Shown: one piece after another, positions 51,519 through 61,975 of the stretch
How positions within the stretch are numbered: the first letter of the stretch is position 1
Layout of the letters: the number at the start of each line of letters is the position of its first letter
Source of the DNA: Melieria omissa
Taxonomy: Eukaryota; Arthropoda; Insecta; Diptera; Ulidiidae
Assembly (NCBI GenBank): GCA_963971225.1
Contig: OZ020270.1
Span: 13,441,817 to 13,505,816, forward strand
DNA: 64,000 nucleotides
Direction of reading: 5' to 3'
Notes under the pieces: generated by a model
Told to the model about the DNA's origin: nothing
The model's database searches: none
The model's input: only the letters and a program-made list of their open reading frames with translations
Position numbers and translations under genes: made by a program

Positions 51519-51843
51519 ACCTCAGCACATTTTCTTTCAGGTCCAGCGTAAAACCGTGCCTAATCATAAAATCCACGCCGATAATCACGTCGTCCATTAT
51601 ATCCGCGACGATGAACTCATGTTCCAGGCTGCTGGTGCCGATAGCAATTGTTTTTGTTACTTTTCCTCTTACCGGCGCACGCTCGCCAGTCGCAGTCCTC
51701 AACTGTATGCCATGCAGTGGTTCCCAGTACTTCAGAAGCTTCCTTTTTATGATCGAATATGACGCTCCAGTATCCAGTGTCGACACGAACAACTTCCCAT
51801 CTATCTTTCCTTCAATCGTCAAGCTACTGGGTTGTCGTTTCAA
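51244..51843 (-). pseudogene. gypsy-C3 protease
   Basis: VSTLDTGASYSIIKRKLL (active site), TATGERAPVRGKVTKTIA, IIGVDFMIRHGFTLDL. It overlaps the RT-containing frame, so a frameshift lies near 51510. Confidence 0.87.
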
Positions 51844-51881
51844 CTGCGAGACAAGGACCGTGGGGCAGCAGGTTGTGGGGA

Positions 51882-52826
51882 TCAGCTCTCGCCCCTTTGG
51901 GCTGACCCGTTTTTGTTTAACGACTCGTCGTCCTCAGCCCTGCGCTTGTTGGCTGGGCCTCGATTGTCAGTATTCCTCTCTTCAGGCGATTGCGATCGAG
52001 AACGGGAACGCCTCTTTCGTTGGCGGCAGTCTCGTGCTATGTGACCCTGCTTGCCACATGTCCAGCAAACAACTTTAGAGGAGACAACCCGTGGCCTGCC
52101 CGGTGTCTCAGAGCTTATGGCCTGGATTGAAATGTCGCTGCCCGGCTGGATTTGGCGTATCCTTGCCGGGGTATACCGAGTGCCTCCAATACATGTCGCC
52201 TCATATGTCATCGCGCTGGTCACCGTCTCTTTAAATGTCGGCTAGCCCATCATCAACGCACTGCGACGTGTCTCCGGATCATGAAGACCTTCAATGAACG
52301 ACTCAATCTTCATCCTCTCGAGATCATCAGCGCCGAATTTTGGGTAGCACATCTGTACGAGCCGCTCAATGTCTGCTGCATATGTCTGCAGCGCCTCGCT
52401 GGCTCTTTGCCTGCGGTTCTTAAGCTCACAATAGTACAGCGTATGGTTGTGCTCGTTGCTGTACTTCGCTGCCAACGCTCTCATGACGGCCTCATAATCA
52501 CATCTCGAACATTCCGGAACTGATTTCATTACCTCAGCCGCAGGACCTTTCAGTGCCAGTGCCAATCTCCGACCCTTCCTGATATCGGTCCACTGATTTT
52601 CCAAAGCAGCTAAGTCGAATTGCAGTTTGAATGTATCGAACGGCGTAGCACCATCATAATAAGGCACTTCTGTTCGTGTGGCGAAACTTTCCGGAACCGG
52701 CGGCAAACATTCTCGTGGCTGTACCTCTCTAAGCCGCTCGTCGATTTTTCTGTTTACCGAATCCTCCAGACTGTCAACTCGTTTGCCTAAATGTTCTACT
52801 CGCGTCTCCAGGTGCTCAACTTTCAC
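51882..52826 (-). pseudogene. gypsy-C3 Gag capsid and zinc knuckle
   Basis: Coiled-coil MKVEHLETRVEHLGKRVDSL, capsid TPFDTFKLQFDLAALENQW to ETRRSALMMG, then TAG at 52242-52244 (Lys codon in copy 2), then FKETVTSAMTYEA, the knuckle CWTCGKQGHIARDC and an RS-rich tail ending at 51882. Confidence 0.88.
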
Positions 52827-53277
52827 AGCTTGCTGGACAACTCGCGATTCGCATTTTCAAATTTTTCCGCATTTTCCTGGAGTTTTGTTTCATTCGCTCT
52901 GCTTTTTGCGCCGAAAGTTCCTGATTCGTGGTTTCCAGTTTCGCTGCCATTTGCGCCGACATTTCACGATTGGAAGTCTCGAACATGCCTTTCATTGCAA
53001 CCATAAGCTGGCTCATGTCCATTGCTTGTAGTGGCGCATCCGCTGCAGTCGTACTTTGCAATGACGCAGCACCAGCAGGCGATTCCTCCACCTTGGCCGA
53101 CGCCTCTTGTTCCTGCGTTCCGAACTCGTGTGCAGCCCAATCGATGCCTCGTGATTCACACGCCTCTCGTAAGCGCAGTTGCAACTCCACCTTTCCGCCA
53201 GCAGTCGGCAAATTTCAAGCAGCCAGCTCCTTCTTCAGCTGGTCCACCTTCAGCAGCTCCAGTTTAACCATGTCTGC
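52816..53277 (-). pseudogene. gypsy-C3 Gag N-terminus (SAP domain)
   Basis: ATG at 53275-53277 opens MVKLELLKVDQLKKELAA, then TGA at about 53216 replaces the Trp codon seen in copies 1 and 4. The frame continues NLPTAGGKVELQLRLREACE and an abbreviated NREMSAQMAAKLETTNQEL coil, lost by frameshift near 52830. Confidence 0.85.
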
Positions 53278-53332
53278 GTTTTTATAATTTTATTTTACTT
53301 TCAGTAACACAATCCGAACTTCTGACACCAGA

Positions 53333-53512
53333 TTTTACGAAATTCCACAGTTCGTTATCGACGGCTCGTTTTGATTGTATTTGAAAATAAAACAACTTTA
53401 ATCATTCAGCGCAAAAGGCCCAAAAACCAACAATCCTTTATTTACAGAATTTACACTTCGCTTATATCTATTCATTCCCGTACAGTACGGCACGGAATTT
53501 CTCATCGTATCA
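53333..53512 (-). repeat. gypsy-C3 5' LTR, internally deleted
   Basis: Both ends match 47966-48375, but about 230 bp in the middle, including the TATA-like region, is gone. Confidence 0.88.
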
Positions 53513-53519
53513 ATACTCT

Positions 53520-53695
53520 TTCGTACGTATACCTGAACGCATGGACATTAGGGATGAAATAAATTGAAACAACTGGTTTGGTACGTATACCTGCGCACGT
53601 GGACATTTAGGTATAAAAATTCCAAGAACTGGTTATGTATGAACACCTGCGCATATGGACATTTAGGGATAAAGTAAATTCAAAGAACTGGTTTA
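53520..53695. repeat. Three ~58-bp repeats in the piggyBac 5' region
   Basis: The phrase ACCTG.GCA..TGGACATT.AGG followed by an A-rich stretch and AACTGGTT recurs three times, starting near 53530, 53587 and 53647. They lie between the gypsy-C3 insertion and the right TIR, in the expected promoter/enhancer region of the transposase. Confidence 0.8.
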
Positions 53696-54069
53696 TTGCT
53701 TTCAATGAAAGGCACAATAAAAATAAAACAAAAAGTAGCCAGAATTGAAAGAACAAATTAGTTATGTGTTCAAACAATAAAAAAAGTATAATGATGCCCA
53801 AAGAACATGCATTTATTAGTCATTGCATGAAAATTCAGTACAAGGTCCCTACGGACCTTGTCACACGTCCGCGTACTATTTTCAATAAAACCTCAATAAC
53901 TCCTAAACTAATGGTCGGATCGCCTTGATTTTTTTTAAACGATGCGCAACAAAATTCTATTGGAATACATGGTAACTTTATGGGGGGTTGAAGTGGCCGA
54001 AATAGGAGTAATTTCAGTTTGAAAATGCAAAAAGGTTCCTAAAGACCTTCTCACTCATCGAAGGGTTGA

Positions 54070-54870
54070 ATCATCAGTTTTCATATTTACTCTAAACAAA
54101 TTATTAATCCTTAGTTCACCACGGTAGATTTCGATTTTCAAAAATATGAAAAACACATTTTTATTATTTCCGGATTGAAGTGCTTTTTATCTAAGTTTGA
54201 AGTCAAAAGGATCAATAAATCGTGTTTCTCCATACAAACTGTTAACCCATACAAACTGTTAATTGTTGATCCTGTTAGATTTTGATTTTCAATAAAGTGA
54301 AAAACATGTTTCAAATTATTTCTCACTCAGAGTACTTTCACAAAGTTTGAAGTCCGTGGCCCTATTAATTCATATTTTTTTACAGTTTCGCCATACAAAC
54401 TTTTAACCGGTCGTTGACACCGCCTGATTTTAATATTCGGAAAAAATGAAAAACACGTATCGAGTTATTTTACATTTGAAGTACTTTCACCAAGTTTGAA
54501 GTCAATAGGCTAAAAAAAAATTGTTTCTCCAAACATACTACATACCCGTCGTTGATCTAGTTAGATTTCGATTTTGAAAATAATGAGAAACGCGTGTATA
54601 ATTTTTTTTATTTCAAGTATTTTTACAATGCTTGAAGTCAATAGGCCTATCGGTTCATGTTTTTTCGAGTCTACCCTTAAACAAATCTTAACCCATTATT
54701 AGTCCAGTTAAATTTTTATTTTCAAAAAATTATAAAATACGTGTTGAATTAATTTTGGTTTAGAGTATTTTCAAGATGTTCAAAATCAATATGTCTTGTA
54801 AATCATTTTTCCTCACACAACACCTTAACACATGTTTTGCCACTTTACACCCCGAATTTAAAAAAATCCC
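54070..54870. repeat. Degenerate tandem repeats of ~145 bp, five units
   Basis: The phrase aagtttgaagtcaataggc recurs at about 54193, 54343, 54492, 54628 and 54774 with flanking cgattttcaaaaa.atgaaaaacacg and tctccatacaaac. One further unit sits in the MITE at 17.06-17.24 kb and a partial one at 43.99 kb. Confidence 0.8.
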
Positions 54871-56361
54871 GTCTTAGCGGAGGTTCATTTTTCACGATCT
54901 ATCTACAGTTCAAATTTCATGTTTGTAGCTTCAGCGGTTAGGGCTGAGCGATGACGAATCAGTAAATCAATCAGTCAGTCAGTTAGGGCAAATAATCTAT
55001 GTATATAAAAATGAAGGCGGTACCACGCCCTCTTGTCCAATGCTCAGAACTTTCTTCTAGTCGAATTGTGCTACTAAGTAGAAAGTTCGTACCAAGTTTC
55101 AATGATGTACGACTTACAGTTCTGCTGCATAAAAATGTGCGACGCCCCTTGTTCAACGCCCATAAAATTTTAACAGTAGAATGACACTTCGATGAAACGA
55201 CGGTACACCAAATTTCAATACTGTTTATATTCCATATAAAAGATTTAAGTTGTATGTGTGGTGCCACGCCCACTTGGTAAATACCCGCCCTATTACCTCT
55301 ATGGAAAGATATGACTAAATGGTAAATTCGTACTGAGTTTCATTGATGTGCGACTAACAGTTCCAAAATTATGCGGATAGTTTGGGTCGAAAAAATGTGC
55401 TACGGCCCTTGTTCAACGCCCATAAAATTTTAACAGTAGACTGACACTTCTATGAAACGACGGTACACCAAATTTCAATACTGTGCGGCTTACGATCCCG
55501 AAGCTATTCCATATAAAAGATTTAAGTTGTATGTGTGGTGCCACGCCCCCTTGGTAAATACCCGCCCCATTACCTCTATGGAACGATATGACTAAATGGT
55601 AAATTCGTACTAAGTTTCATTGATGTGCGACCAACAGTTCCAAAATTATGCGGATAGTTCGGGTCAAACAAATGTGCCACGCCCCTTGTCCAACGCCCAT
55701 AAAATTTTAACAGTAGAATAACACATCTATGAAGCGACGGTACACTAAATTTCAATGCTGTGCGACTTACAATGCCGCAGCTATTCCATATAAAATAAAT
55801 GGTTTGTATGGGCGGTGCCACGCCCTTTTGTTAAATACCCGCCCCATTCCCTCTGCCGAAAGATATGATTAAATGGTAGGTTCATACCAAGTTTCATTGA
55901 TGTACGACTTACAGTTCTGCTGCATTAAAAATGTGCCACGCCCCTTGTTCAACGCCCATACAATTTTAACAGTGGAATGATACATCTATGAAACGACGGT
56001 GCACCAAATTTCAATGCTGTGCGACTAACAATTCGGAACCTATTCGATTTAAAAGATTTGAGTTGTATGGGCGATGCCACACCCTTTTGCTCAATACCTA
56101 CCGCATTCCCTCTATTGAAGGACATGATTAAATAGTAAGTTTGTACCAAATTTAATTGATGTGTGACTTATGGTTCCAAAGTTATTGTCTAAAAATGTAT
56201 TCTTGTGGTGCCACGCCCCGTTTCTCGACTTTTCATTTTTTCCACGTAACAATTTCCTCCACGTAACAATTTCAAACAAACCCGCCGAAGGAAGTATCCA
56301 AGTAGGTCCAGTCGTTTTCAAGTTTTAAACAGTCGAACGGACCACGATTCATTTTTATATA
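54871..56361. repeat. Repeat B element with ~277-bp tandem units
   Basis: Head cccgtcttagcggaggttcat as at 40440, then ATCTATGTATATAAAAATGA, four or more units spaced 277, 277 and 259 bp by their ggtgccacgcccc core (55261, 55538, 55815 and 56074), and an ATTCATTTTTATATA end cut by a mariner. The core GGGCGGTGCCACGCCC is nearly self-complementary. Non-coding. Confidence 0.83.
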
Positions 56362-57633
56362 ACACTTCGTTCAATAATGTGTGTGACTAACTAATTAAAA
56401 CACATGTTTTTGCCAAAATTCATCAACATAGTCCCCTTTTAGGGAGATACAATCATTCCAACGCTTTTCCAATCTTTCGATACCGCCTTTGTAGAACGAT
56501 TTTTCTTTGCCTTCAAAATAGGCGTTAGTTTCGGCGATTACTTTATCATTTGAGCCAAATCTCTTACCACGGAGCATCTTTTTGAGGTCTGCGAAGAGCC
56601 AGTAGTCGCTGGGGCCCAGATTTGGAGAATACGGGGGATGAGGAAGCAATTCGAAGCCCAATTCATGCATTTTTGCCATCGTTTTCATCGACTTGTGACA
56701 CGGTGCATTGTCTTGGTGAAACAACACTTTTTTCTTCTTCATATGGGGCCGCTTAATCGCGATTTCTTCTTTCAAACGTTCCAACAACGCTATATAATAG
56801 TCGCTATTGATTGTTTTCCCTTTCTCAAGATAGTCGATGAATATTATTCCGTGCACATCCCAAAATACTGACGCCATAACCTTGCCAGCCGATGTTTGTG
56901 CCTTTGGACGCTTTGGGCGGCTTTCACCGGTTGCATGCCACTCAGCAGACTGCCGATTTGACTCTGGAGTGAAATGGTGGATCCATGTTTCATCCATTGT
57001 GATGTACCGATGCAAAAACTCCGACTTGTTGCGCGTAAACATGTCCAAACAGCTCTTTGAATCATCGATTCGTTGTTGTTTTTGCTCCGGTGTGAGCAAA
57101 CGCGGCACCCATTTCGAAAACACCTTTTTCATAACCAAATGTTCGTGTATTATGGTGTGTACACTGCCTGCTGATATCTTTAGAATGTCAGCAATCTTCC
57201 CCACTTTCACTTTACGGTCGGACACAATGATTTTCAGTGTTTTTTCAACGTTTTCCGGAATAACAGCGTCATTTGGCCGTCCAGTAGATGGAATGTCATC
57301 GGTGTCTGTACGACCACGTTTGAATTCGGCTTACCAATAACAAATGGTTCTTTTTGACGGAGCAGAGTCCGAATAATGGTTTTCAAGCTATTCCTGGCAT
57401 TGAACAGTATTTTTTTCATTAAAAAACAATGATAAATCAGCACACGGAATTGCTTTGAATTCATTTTTTTTGAAAACTCAAAAGTATAAGTGACACTACT
57501 TTAACTTGTAAACTAATGGTCGGATTGACATATAATTTTGACAGTAAGCCTAAAAAGGTTCACAATTTCGAAAAAAAATATTGATTTAGTATTAGTGCCA
57601 CCATCTATGTGTCAGTCACGTTGAACGAAGTGT
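56362..57633 (-). mobile_element. mariner element, 1272 bp
   Basis: Termini ACACTTCGTTCAA / TTGAACGAAGTGT, TA at 56360-56361 and 57634-57635. Size and gene content are typical of mariner. Confidence 0.93.
56395..57464 (-). pseudogene. mariner transposase (irritans-like), N-terminal frameshifts
   Basis: The C-terminal 276 codons (57225-56395) are open: VKVGKIADILKISAGSVHTI (second helix-turn-helix), KWVPRLLTPEQ (WVPHEL-type linker), MDETW, FHQDNAPCHKS and SPNLGPSDYWLF with 34 residues between the second and third Asp, so the triad is complete. The N-terminal block MNSKQFRVLIYHCFL lies in a separate frame (57464-57234) with at least two breaks, so DNA binding is disrupted. Confidence 0.92.
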
Positions 57634-57674
57634 TAGATATCATTGTTTTCCAGAAATGAACTGATAGTATTTAG
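57634..57674 (-). pseudogene. SCAND3/ZBED-like hAT fragment, distal piece
   Basis: The minus strand reads NTISSFLENNDI, which directly continues TRGTDYLN encoded at 61655 and beyond once the 57675-61654 element and one target duplication are removed. Confidence 0.7.
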
Positions 57675-58257
57675 CAGGGGCGTAGCCAAGGGAGGGGTTT
57701 TGGGTGTCAGAACCCCCCATGGCCTATAATTTGTCAACATTTTCAATCACTAAGCATCGTATGTACGTTCCAACATTAGCAAAACGGTCTTTTATCTTCA
57801 AACATTTAAAAAATAATAACAAAAAAATTGTTTGGCCAAACCTAATTTGATTTTTTTATAGTCCCGTTTAGGCTCAATACAGCGATATGCATGATCTAAA
57901 AACTCAGAATGTCGATACAAGCCTTTCGGATGGTTTCTACGTTCTCAAAACGCTTCTTTCATTGGCAAATGCTTTTTTTGAAAAGGTGAAAATCACACGG
58001 TGCCGCATCAGATGAAGACGAGGAGTGGTTGATGGTTAAAATTAGACTTTTAGTAAACAAAAACAGTCAAAACAACAGTCGATGAGATGGCATTCATCGA
58101 TAGCCAAATGTTTAGTTAAAATGCGATAAATTTATGCCAAAGATTTTTGTATACGTTGTTTATCAATCTCGTTCACCGCCTCCAGGCGCTTCTGCCGCTA
58201 TTTTGAGCAAAACTCAAAAACAATAAGGATAGTATTTTTTTCATACCTCAGTATTTA

Positions 58258-59553
58258 AGGACTGTATCGAAAATTATAAATACACTTTAAAAATCATATA
58301 AAGTGGGCTATGCAATGTTGGTTGCTCAGCAATATCGGTTTTTAGATTCTAGAGGTTCAAATTGTTATTTTCGTGAAAAATTTGTTGTAGTATATCGAAG
58401 CGCTTAAAAATGAGAGGACTTTCCGCAAAACTTCGTCAGAAAATTTTGTCCAAATGGGCATCAACCAAAGGAATGTCGTATAGAAAACTAGCAAAAGAAG
58501 CAAATGTTAGCCTGTTCGCTGTGCAAAAACCATTCGCCGGTATACTACACATTGCACACTTGAGGATTTACCAGGACAAGGTCGTAAAAAGGGTGCGTCC
58601 CAACCATTGCTAGATACTAAGATATGTGCCTTGTTTAAAAAAAATAAGGATATATCCGTACGCGATTGCGCAAAAAAAGCCGAAACGAGTGCAGCAATGG
58701 TCCAACGTGCCAAGAAGAGAAACCAGTTGGGAACATATAGAAAGCAAAAACAGCCAAAACGAAGCACTCAGCAAGGCGCGCAGGTGAAAACCAGATCCCG
58801 AAAATTGTACGACTATATTTGTAGGCAAAAATTTGATTGCATAATGGACGACGAAACATACGTGAAATTGGACTACAAAACGCTGCCTGGACCCCAATTC
58901 TACGCAGTTCCGAAAGGATGTGAAATTTCAAAAGCTGACAAATCAATTTTTTGCGAAAAATTTGGCAATAAGATTCATGTTTGGCAAACAATATGCAAGT
59001 GTGAAAAAAGTCGACTCCATTCTTCACAGACAAGCCCCTGAACGCTGAGATGTACCTAAATGAGTGCCTCAAGTAGAGATTGCTGCCGTTGGTGAAAAAA
59101 CACACTGGCAAGACTTGGTTTTGGGCCGACTTAGCCTCTTGCCATTATGCTAAGCCAGTACTAACGTGGTATGAAGAGAAGAACATAAATTTTGTTAAGA
59201 AAAACATGAATCCTCCAAATTGTCCAGAGATACGCCCTATCGAAAAATTTTGGACGTTGATGAAGAGGGACCTTAAAAAAAGATCTAAGCCGGCTAACTC
59301 CGTTCAAAAATTTAAAAAATATTGGAATAGTGTTAACAAAAAATTAGATTCTGGCTGTGTCCAGAATTTACAAAAGGACCTCGACAAAAAGATTAAACAT
59401 GTGGGCTAGCCTCCCACTAAATAATTTTTTTCGTTGCTATTTACAAAAAAATACAATATGAAATGCCATTTATAAAAAAAAATAAATTCTAACTTTTGTT
59501 ATGCACTAGTATGAAGCATGTTTTGGTGTATTCATAATTTTCGATACAGTTCT
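58258..59553 (+). mobile_element. DD37E Tc1/mariner-superfamily element, 1296 bp
   Basis: TIRs AGGACTGTATCGAAAATTAT and complement at the right end, TA at 58256-58257 and 59554-59555. The length is typical. It is inserted in the CAGGGGCGTAGCC element. Confidence 0.92.
58410..59409 (+). pseudogene. DD37E transposase, frame-broken
   Basis: Three frames: 58410-58613 (LRQKILSKWASTKGMSYRKL, first helix-turn-helix), 58607-59041 (second DNA-binding block, CIMDDETYVKLDYKTLPG with first Asp) and 59080-59409 (FWADLASCHYAKPVLTWYEE with second Asp, NPPNCPEIRPIEKFW with Glu). Thirty-seven residues separate Asp and Glu, which defines the DD37E family known from mosquitoes and other insects. Breaks near 58540, 59035 and 59075. 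Confidence 0.9.
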
Positions 59554-60290
59554 TAGTATCTTCCTCTGGCAATAGTTCGATTTCCGAAACAAGGCCTAAC
59601 TTTAATGATTTATTTTGCAACTTTAGAAAATATTAGCAATTTTCTTTCCAGAGGTTTTATTGAACGCATAATGAAGAACGCAAAAAAAATATTTGTTCAT
59701 GTTATTGAAAGTTTGTGCAGTTATTCGAAATCAAAGCAGATATTAAACATGAATATTAAAAAGATCACCCAGGTGGGTATAAGTAAAGCGAAAGTGAAAT
59801 CCAATTTCAAGAATTTATGAAGACTTTGGCTAATCTTTTGTGAATTACCACTCAGTTTTGATGGAATCTACGGTGATCGCGGATGTCAGTTGGCCATCTT
59901 TAAAGTCCCGACAATCGATTTTAAGCGTTTACCACTTATGAACACCACCACGGTATAAACAATCATTACCATAAACTTGATTCATCAATTTTAATGTTTC
60001 GGTTGAAGTTTACACATTTTTAAAACAAAAGTTAATATTGGATCTTTCTTCGATGATTATTTTTGTACAATGACACAAACATACTTTCACTTCTGATGCC
60101 ATAACTTCGCTTCCAGTACACCAAATTTCATGAAATTTTTACTAAAAATCGGGAAACATTTTTTTCCAATGCATTAAGTCAAATAAGGATTCTGTGGATG
60201 CCCGATTTGGAAAGTTTACTTTAAAAAACACGTAATACTAAACTGGTAAAAAAAAAAACCCCTTCCATGACCAAATTCTGGCTACGCCCC

Positions 60291-61646
60291 ACAATGGGGT
60301 AAACATGCCAAAAACCCGTGCATTGCCTATTTTATGCTGTAGTATCTAAACGGTTAAAGATAAATACCTCAAATTTGGGCACCTCCTTCAAAACTCTTCA
60401 GAGATTGGCCCACTATAATTTTTTTTTATTTATTGTACCGTGCACCGCCACCCTACAGTCGGCAATTAGGCATTTTTTAAAATCGTCATTAGTGAAAACA
60501 AGACACAAGTTATAGTATTTAAATCAACCCAAACTGACTAATGAATACTCTAGATTGTAGCCACGCCCCGATTTTTCGCCTCCTTTAATAAAATACCCAC
60601 ATAAAATACAATCATATAGGGTAACTCGTATTTAAACAAAAACTATTTGATACGGGTTGATACGGCTCATAACGGGTTAATGGGGAGTACCACGCCCACT
60701 TACCGTTATTAATAACCACAAAAGTGCAGATGACGTTGGTTAGTATATAAATATTATAAATTTTCCCAATTTAACAAAGTATGCTTATATGGCAACCCTA
60801 CGTAAAAGTAGTCGTACCATGCCCATTTTTATGTCAGAGTTTAGTTAGGCCACTTGTAAATTCATTAAAAAGTTTTATTGAAATATATTGCCTTTTTGAA
60901 GAATCATCCTGCGTACCAGCCGAAAAAATTGATAAAAAATATTTTATTTTAGCATATTTGTTAATTCAGGTGATAAATCACATCAATTTTTATTTATTTA
61001 TTTTTTTTAATACTACATATATGCACCAAGTGTTATAAACGTACCGACCCATACGCGCGTTAAAAAGTTTTCAGTTCATATATATTTGCTTTCTTACTAA
61101 GAGACGTGAATAAAAGTCCAAAAATCTAACCATTCCGCAGCTTTCCGCAGACAAGTTGGGTACCATTTTTTTATGAAGGTTCCCACTTATCTTCCTTAAA
61201 GATTTTCGATGATCCATGATGAACCATAAAAGTTATACACCACGAAAGTAAGACATTTTCCTAAAAAATCGTCGTTTTTGCCCAAACTTTGAGAACTTAT
61301 ATCTTTACAAGAAAATGTGCCATGTAAAATAATTATATGCCAAATTAATTGCAGGAATATGCTTATTATGTGTGCTAAAAATGATTTGATTATGTTTATA
61401 AACAACGATTTTATTGAGATTTTTGCACACCCATCAAAAAAGTTACGTCGACAAAATGAAATTGAGTATAAAAACACCCAACTTTGAATGGCTATATAGC
61501 AGCCAGTTTTGGTCCAATTTACATGCAAAAAGCGTTTTCTGACTGCTACATGCATGTAGATTACAAAAAATCGCAAAAAGAAGTTAGGCCCGTAACTTTA
61601 AGATTAGCCGTAATGCGCGGATTTTCGGCATATTTACCCCATTGTG
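60291..61646. mobile_element. CAATGGGG-family TIR element, copy 2, complete
   Basis: Left ACAATGGGGTAAACATGCCA and right ...GGCATATTTACCCCATTGTG form TIRs that can be followed for about 38 bp with mismatches. The flanking duplication is CGCCCC (60285-60290 and 61647-61652), and excision restores the hAT terminus CTACGCCCCTG. No coding capacity. It preserves the empty sites of the MITE and gypsy-B insertions found in copy 1. Confidence 0.87.
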
Positions 61647-61654
61647 CGCCCCTG

Positions 61655-61975
61655 GTATTGAGATAGTCCGTGCCTCTGGTTTGATGTTTCATAGGAAGAA
61701 ATTTCAAAAAATCTTCGTAAACTGTATTTTGTTGGGTACAATATCTAACAAAAACGGGGAATTGTGATGTTGCTGAAATATCGGTGCTAGAATCAAAAGC
61801 CAAACTAAAATATTTGCATTTTTTCATATCTTCTATGATGCGATTAAATATGTGTTTTGCAATATCTTCAATGCGTCGAGCAAAGATAGAATCAGAGAGC
61901 TGCATACTTTTGATCTGAGATATTATTTGATTTTTATTGCTAAATGTATCAAATAATACGTTGGAAGTATGGATT
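61655..61975 (-). pseudogene. hAT transposase fragment, SCAND3/ZBED5-like
   Basis: The minus strand reads LSDSIFARRIEDIAKHIFN, KKCKYFSLAFDSSTDISATS and FLPMKHQTRGTDYLN, the block around the first catalytic Asp (FDSSTD) of the hAT lineage that includes SCAND3/ZBED5-type proteins. No Met start; upstream it runs into a TCCCGGGAT-rich segment. Confidence 0.83.

Larger units (their letters stand above)
47966..53512 (-). mobile_element. gypsy-C copy 3: longest copy of the family
   Basis: TSD ATAC at 47962-47965 and 53513-53516. The left (3') LTR 47966-48375 is complete at 410 bp. The right (5') LTR 53333-53512 is only 180 bp, having lost its middle and so its TATA region. All of gag, protease, RT, RNase H and integrase are present in order but broken by several stops and frameshifts. 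It is inserted in the 5' untranslated region of the piggyBac gene. Confidence 0.93.
44097..54065 (-). mobile_element. piggyBac element, split by a Tc1 element and a gypsy element
   Basis: Perfect 15 bp TIRs CCCTTCGATGAGTGA / TCACTCATCGAAGGG, flanked by TTAA (44093-44096) and TTGA (54066-54069, one base decayed). A 24 bp subterminal inverted repeat (44132-44155 and 53843-53866, GTGTGACAAGGTCCGTAGGG) is placed asymmetrically, 20 versus 184 bp from the TIRs, as in known piggyBac elements. Without insertions its length is about 2.8 kb. Confidence 0.92.
57675..61654. mobile_element. hAT-type non-autonomous element CAGGGGCGTAGCC with two nested insertions
   Basis: Termini CAGGGGCGTAGCCAAGG and CTGGCTACGCCCC...TG (the right end is split by the 60291-61646 insertion). 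The 8 bp TSD is GTATTTAG / GTATTGAG (57667-57674 and 61655-61662, one mismatch). The 8 bp duplication and CAGGGG ends indicate hAT. Own interior is AT-rich; a 71-codon frame at 59605-59820 is unrecognised. Contains a DD37E element and a CAATGGGG element. Confidence 0.8.

Noticed and set aside
51166..52078. Two ~195-codon plus-strand frames
   Set aside because: Antisense to gypsy-C3 protease and gag; shadows of the coding strand.
61196..61576. 126-codon minus-strand fr ame in the CAATGGGG element
   Set aside because: The equivalent region in copy 1 (22580-22873) has a different, shorter frame, so it is not conserved as protein.
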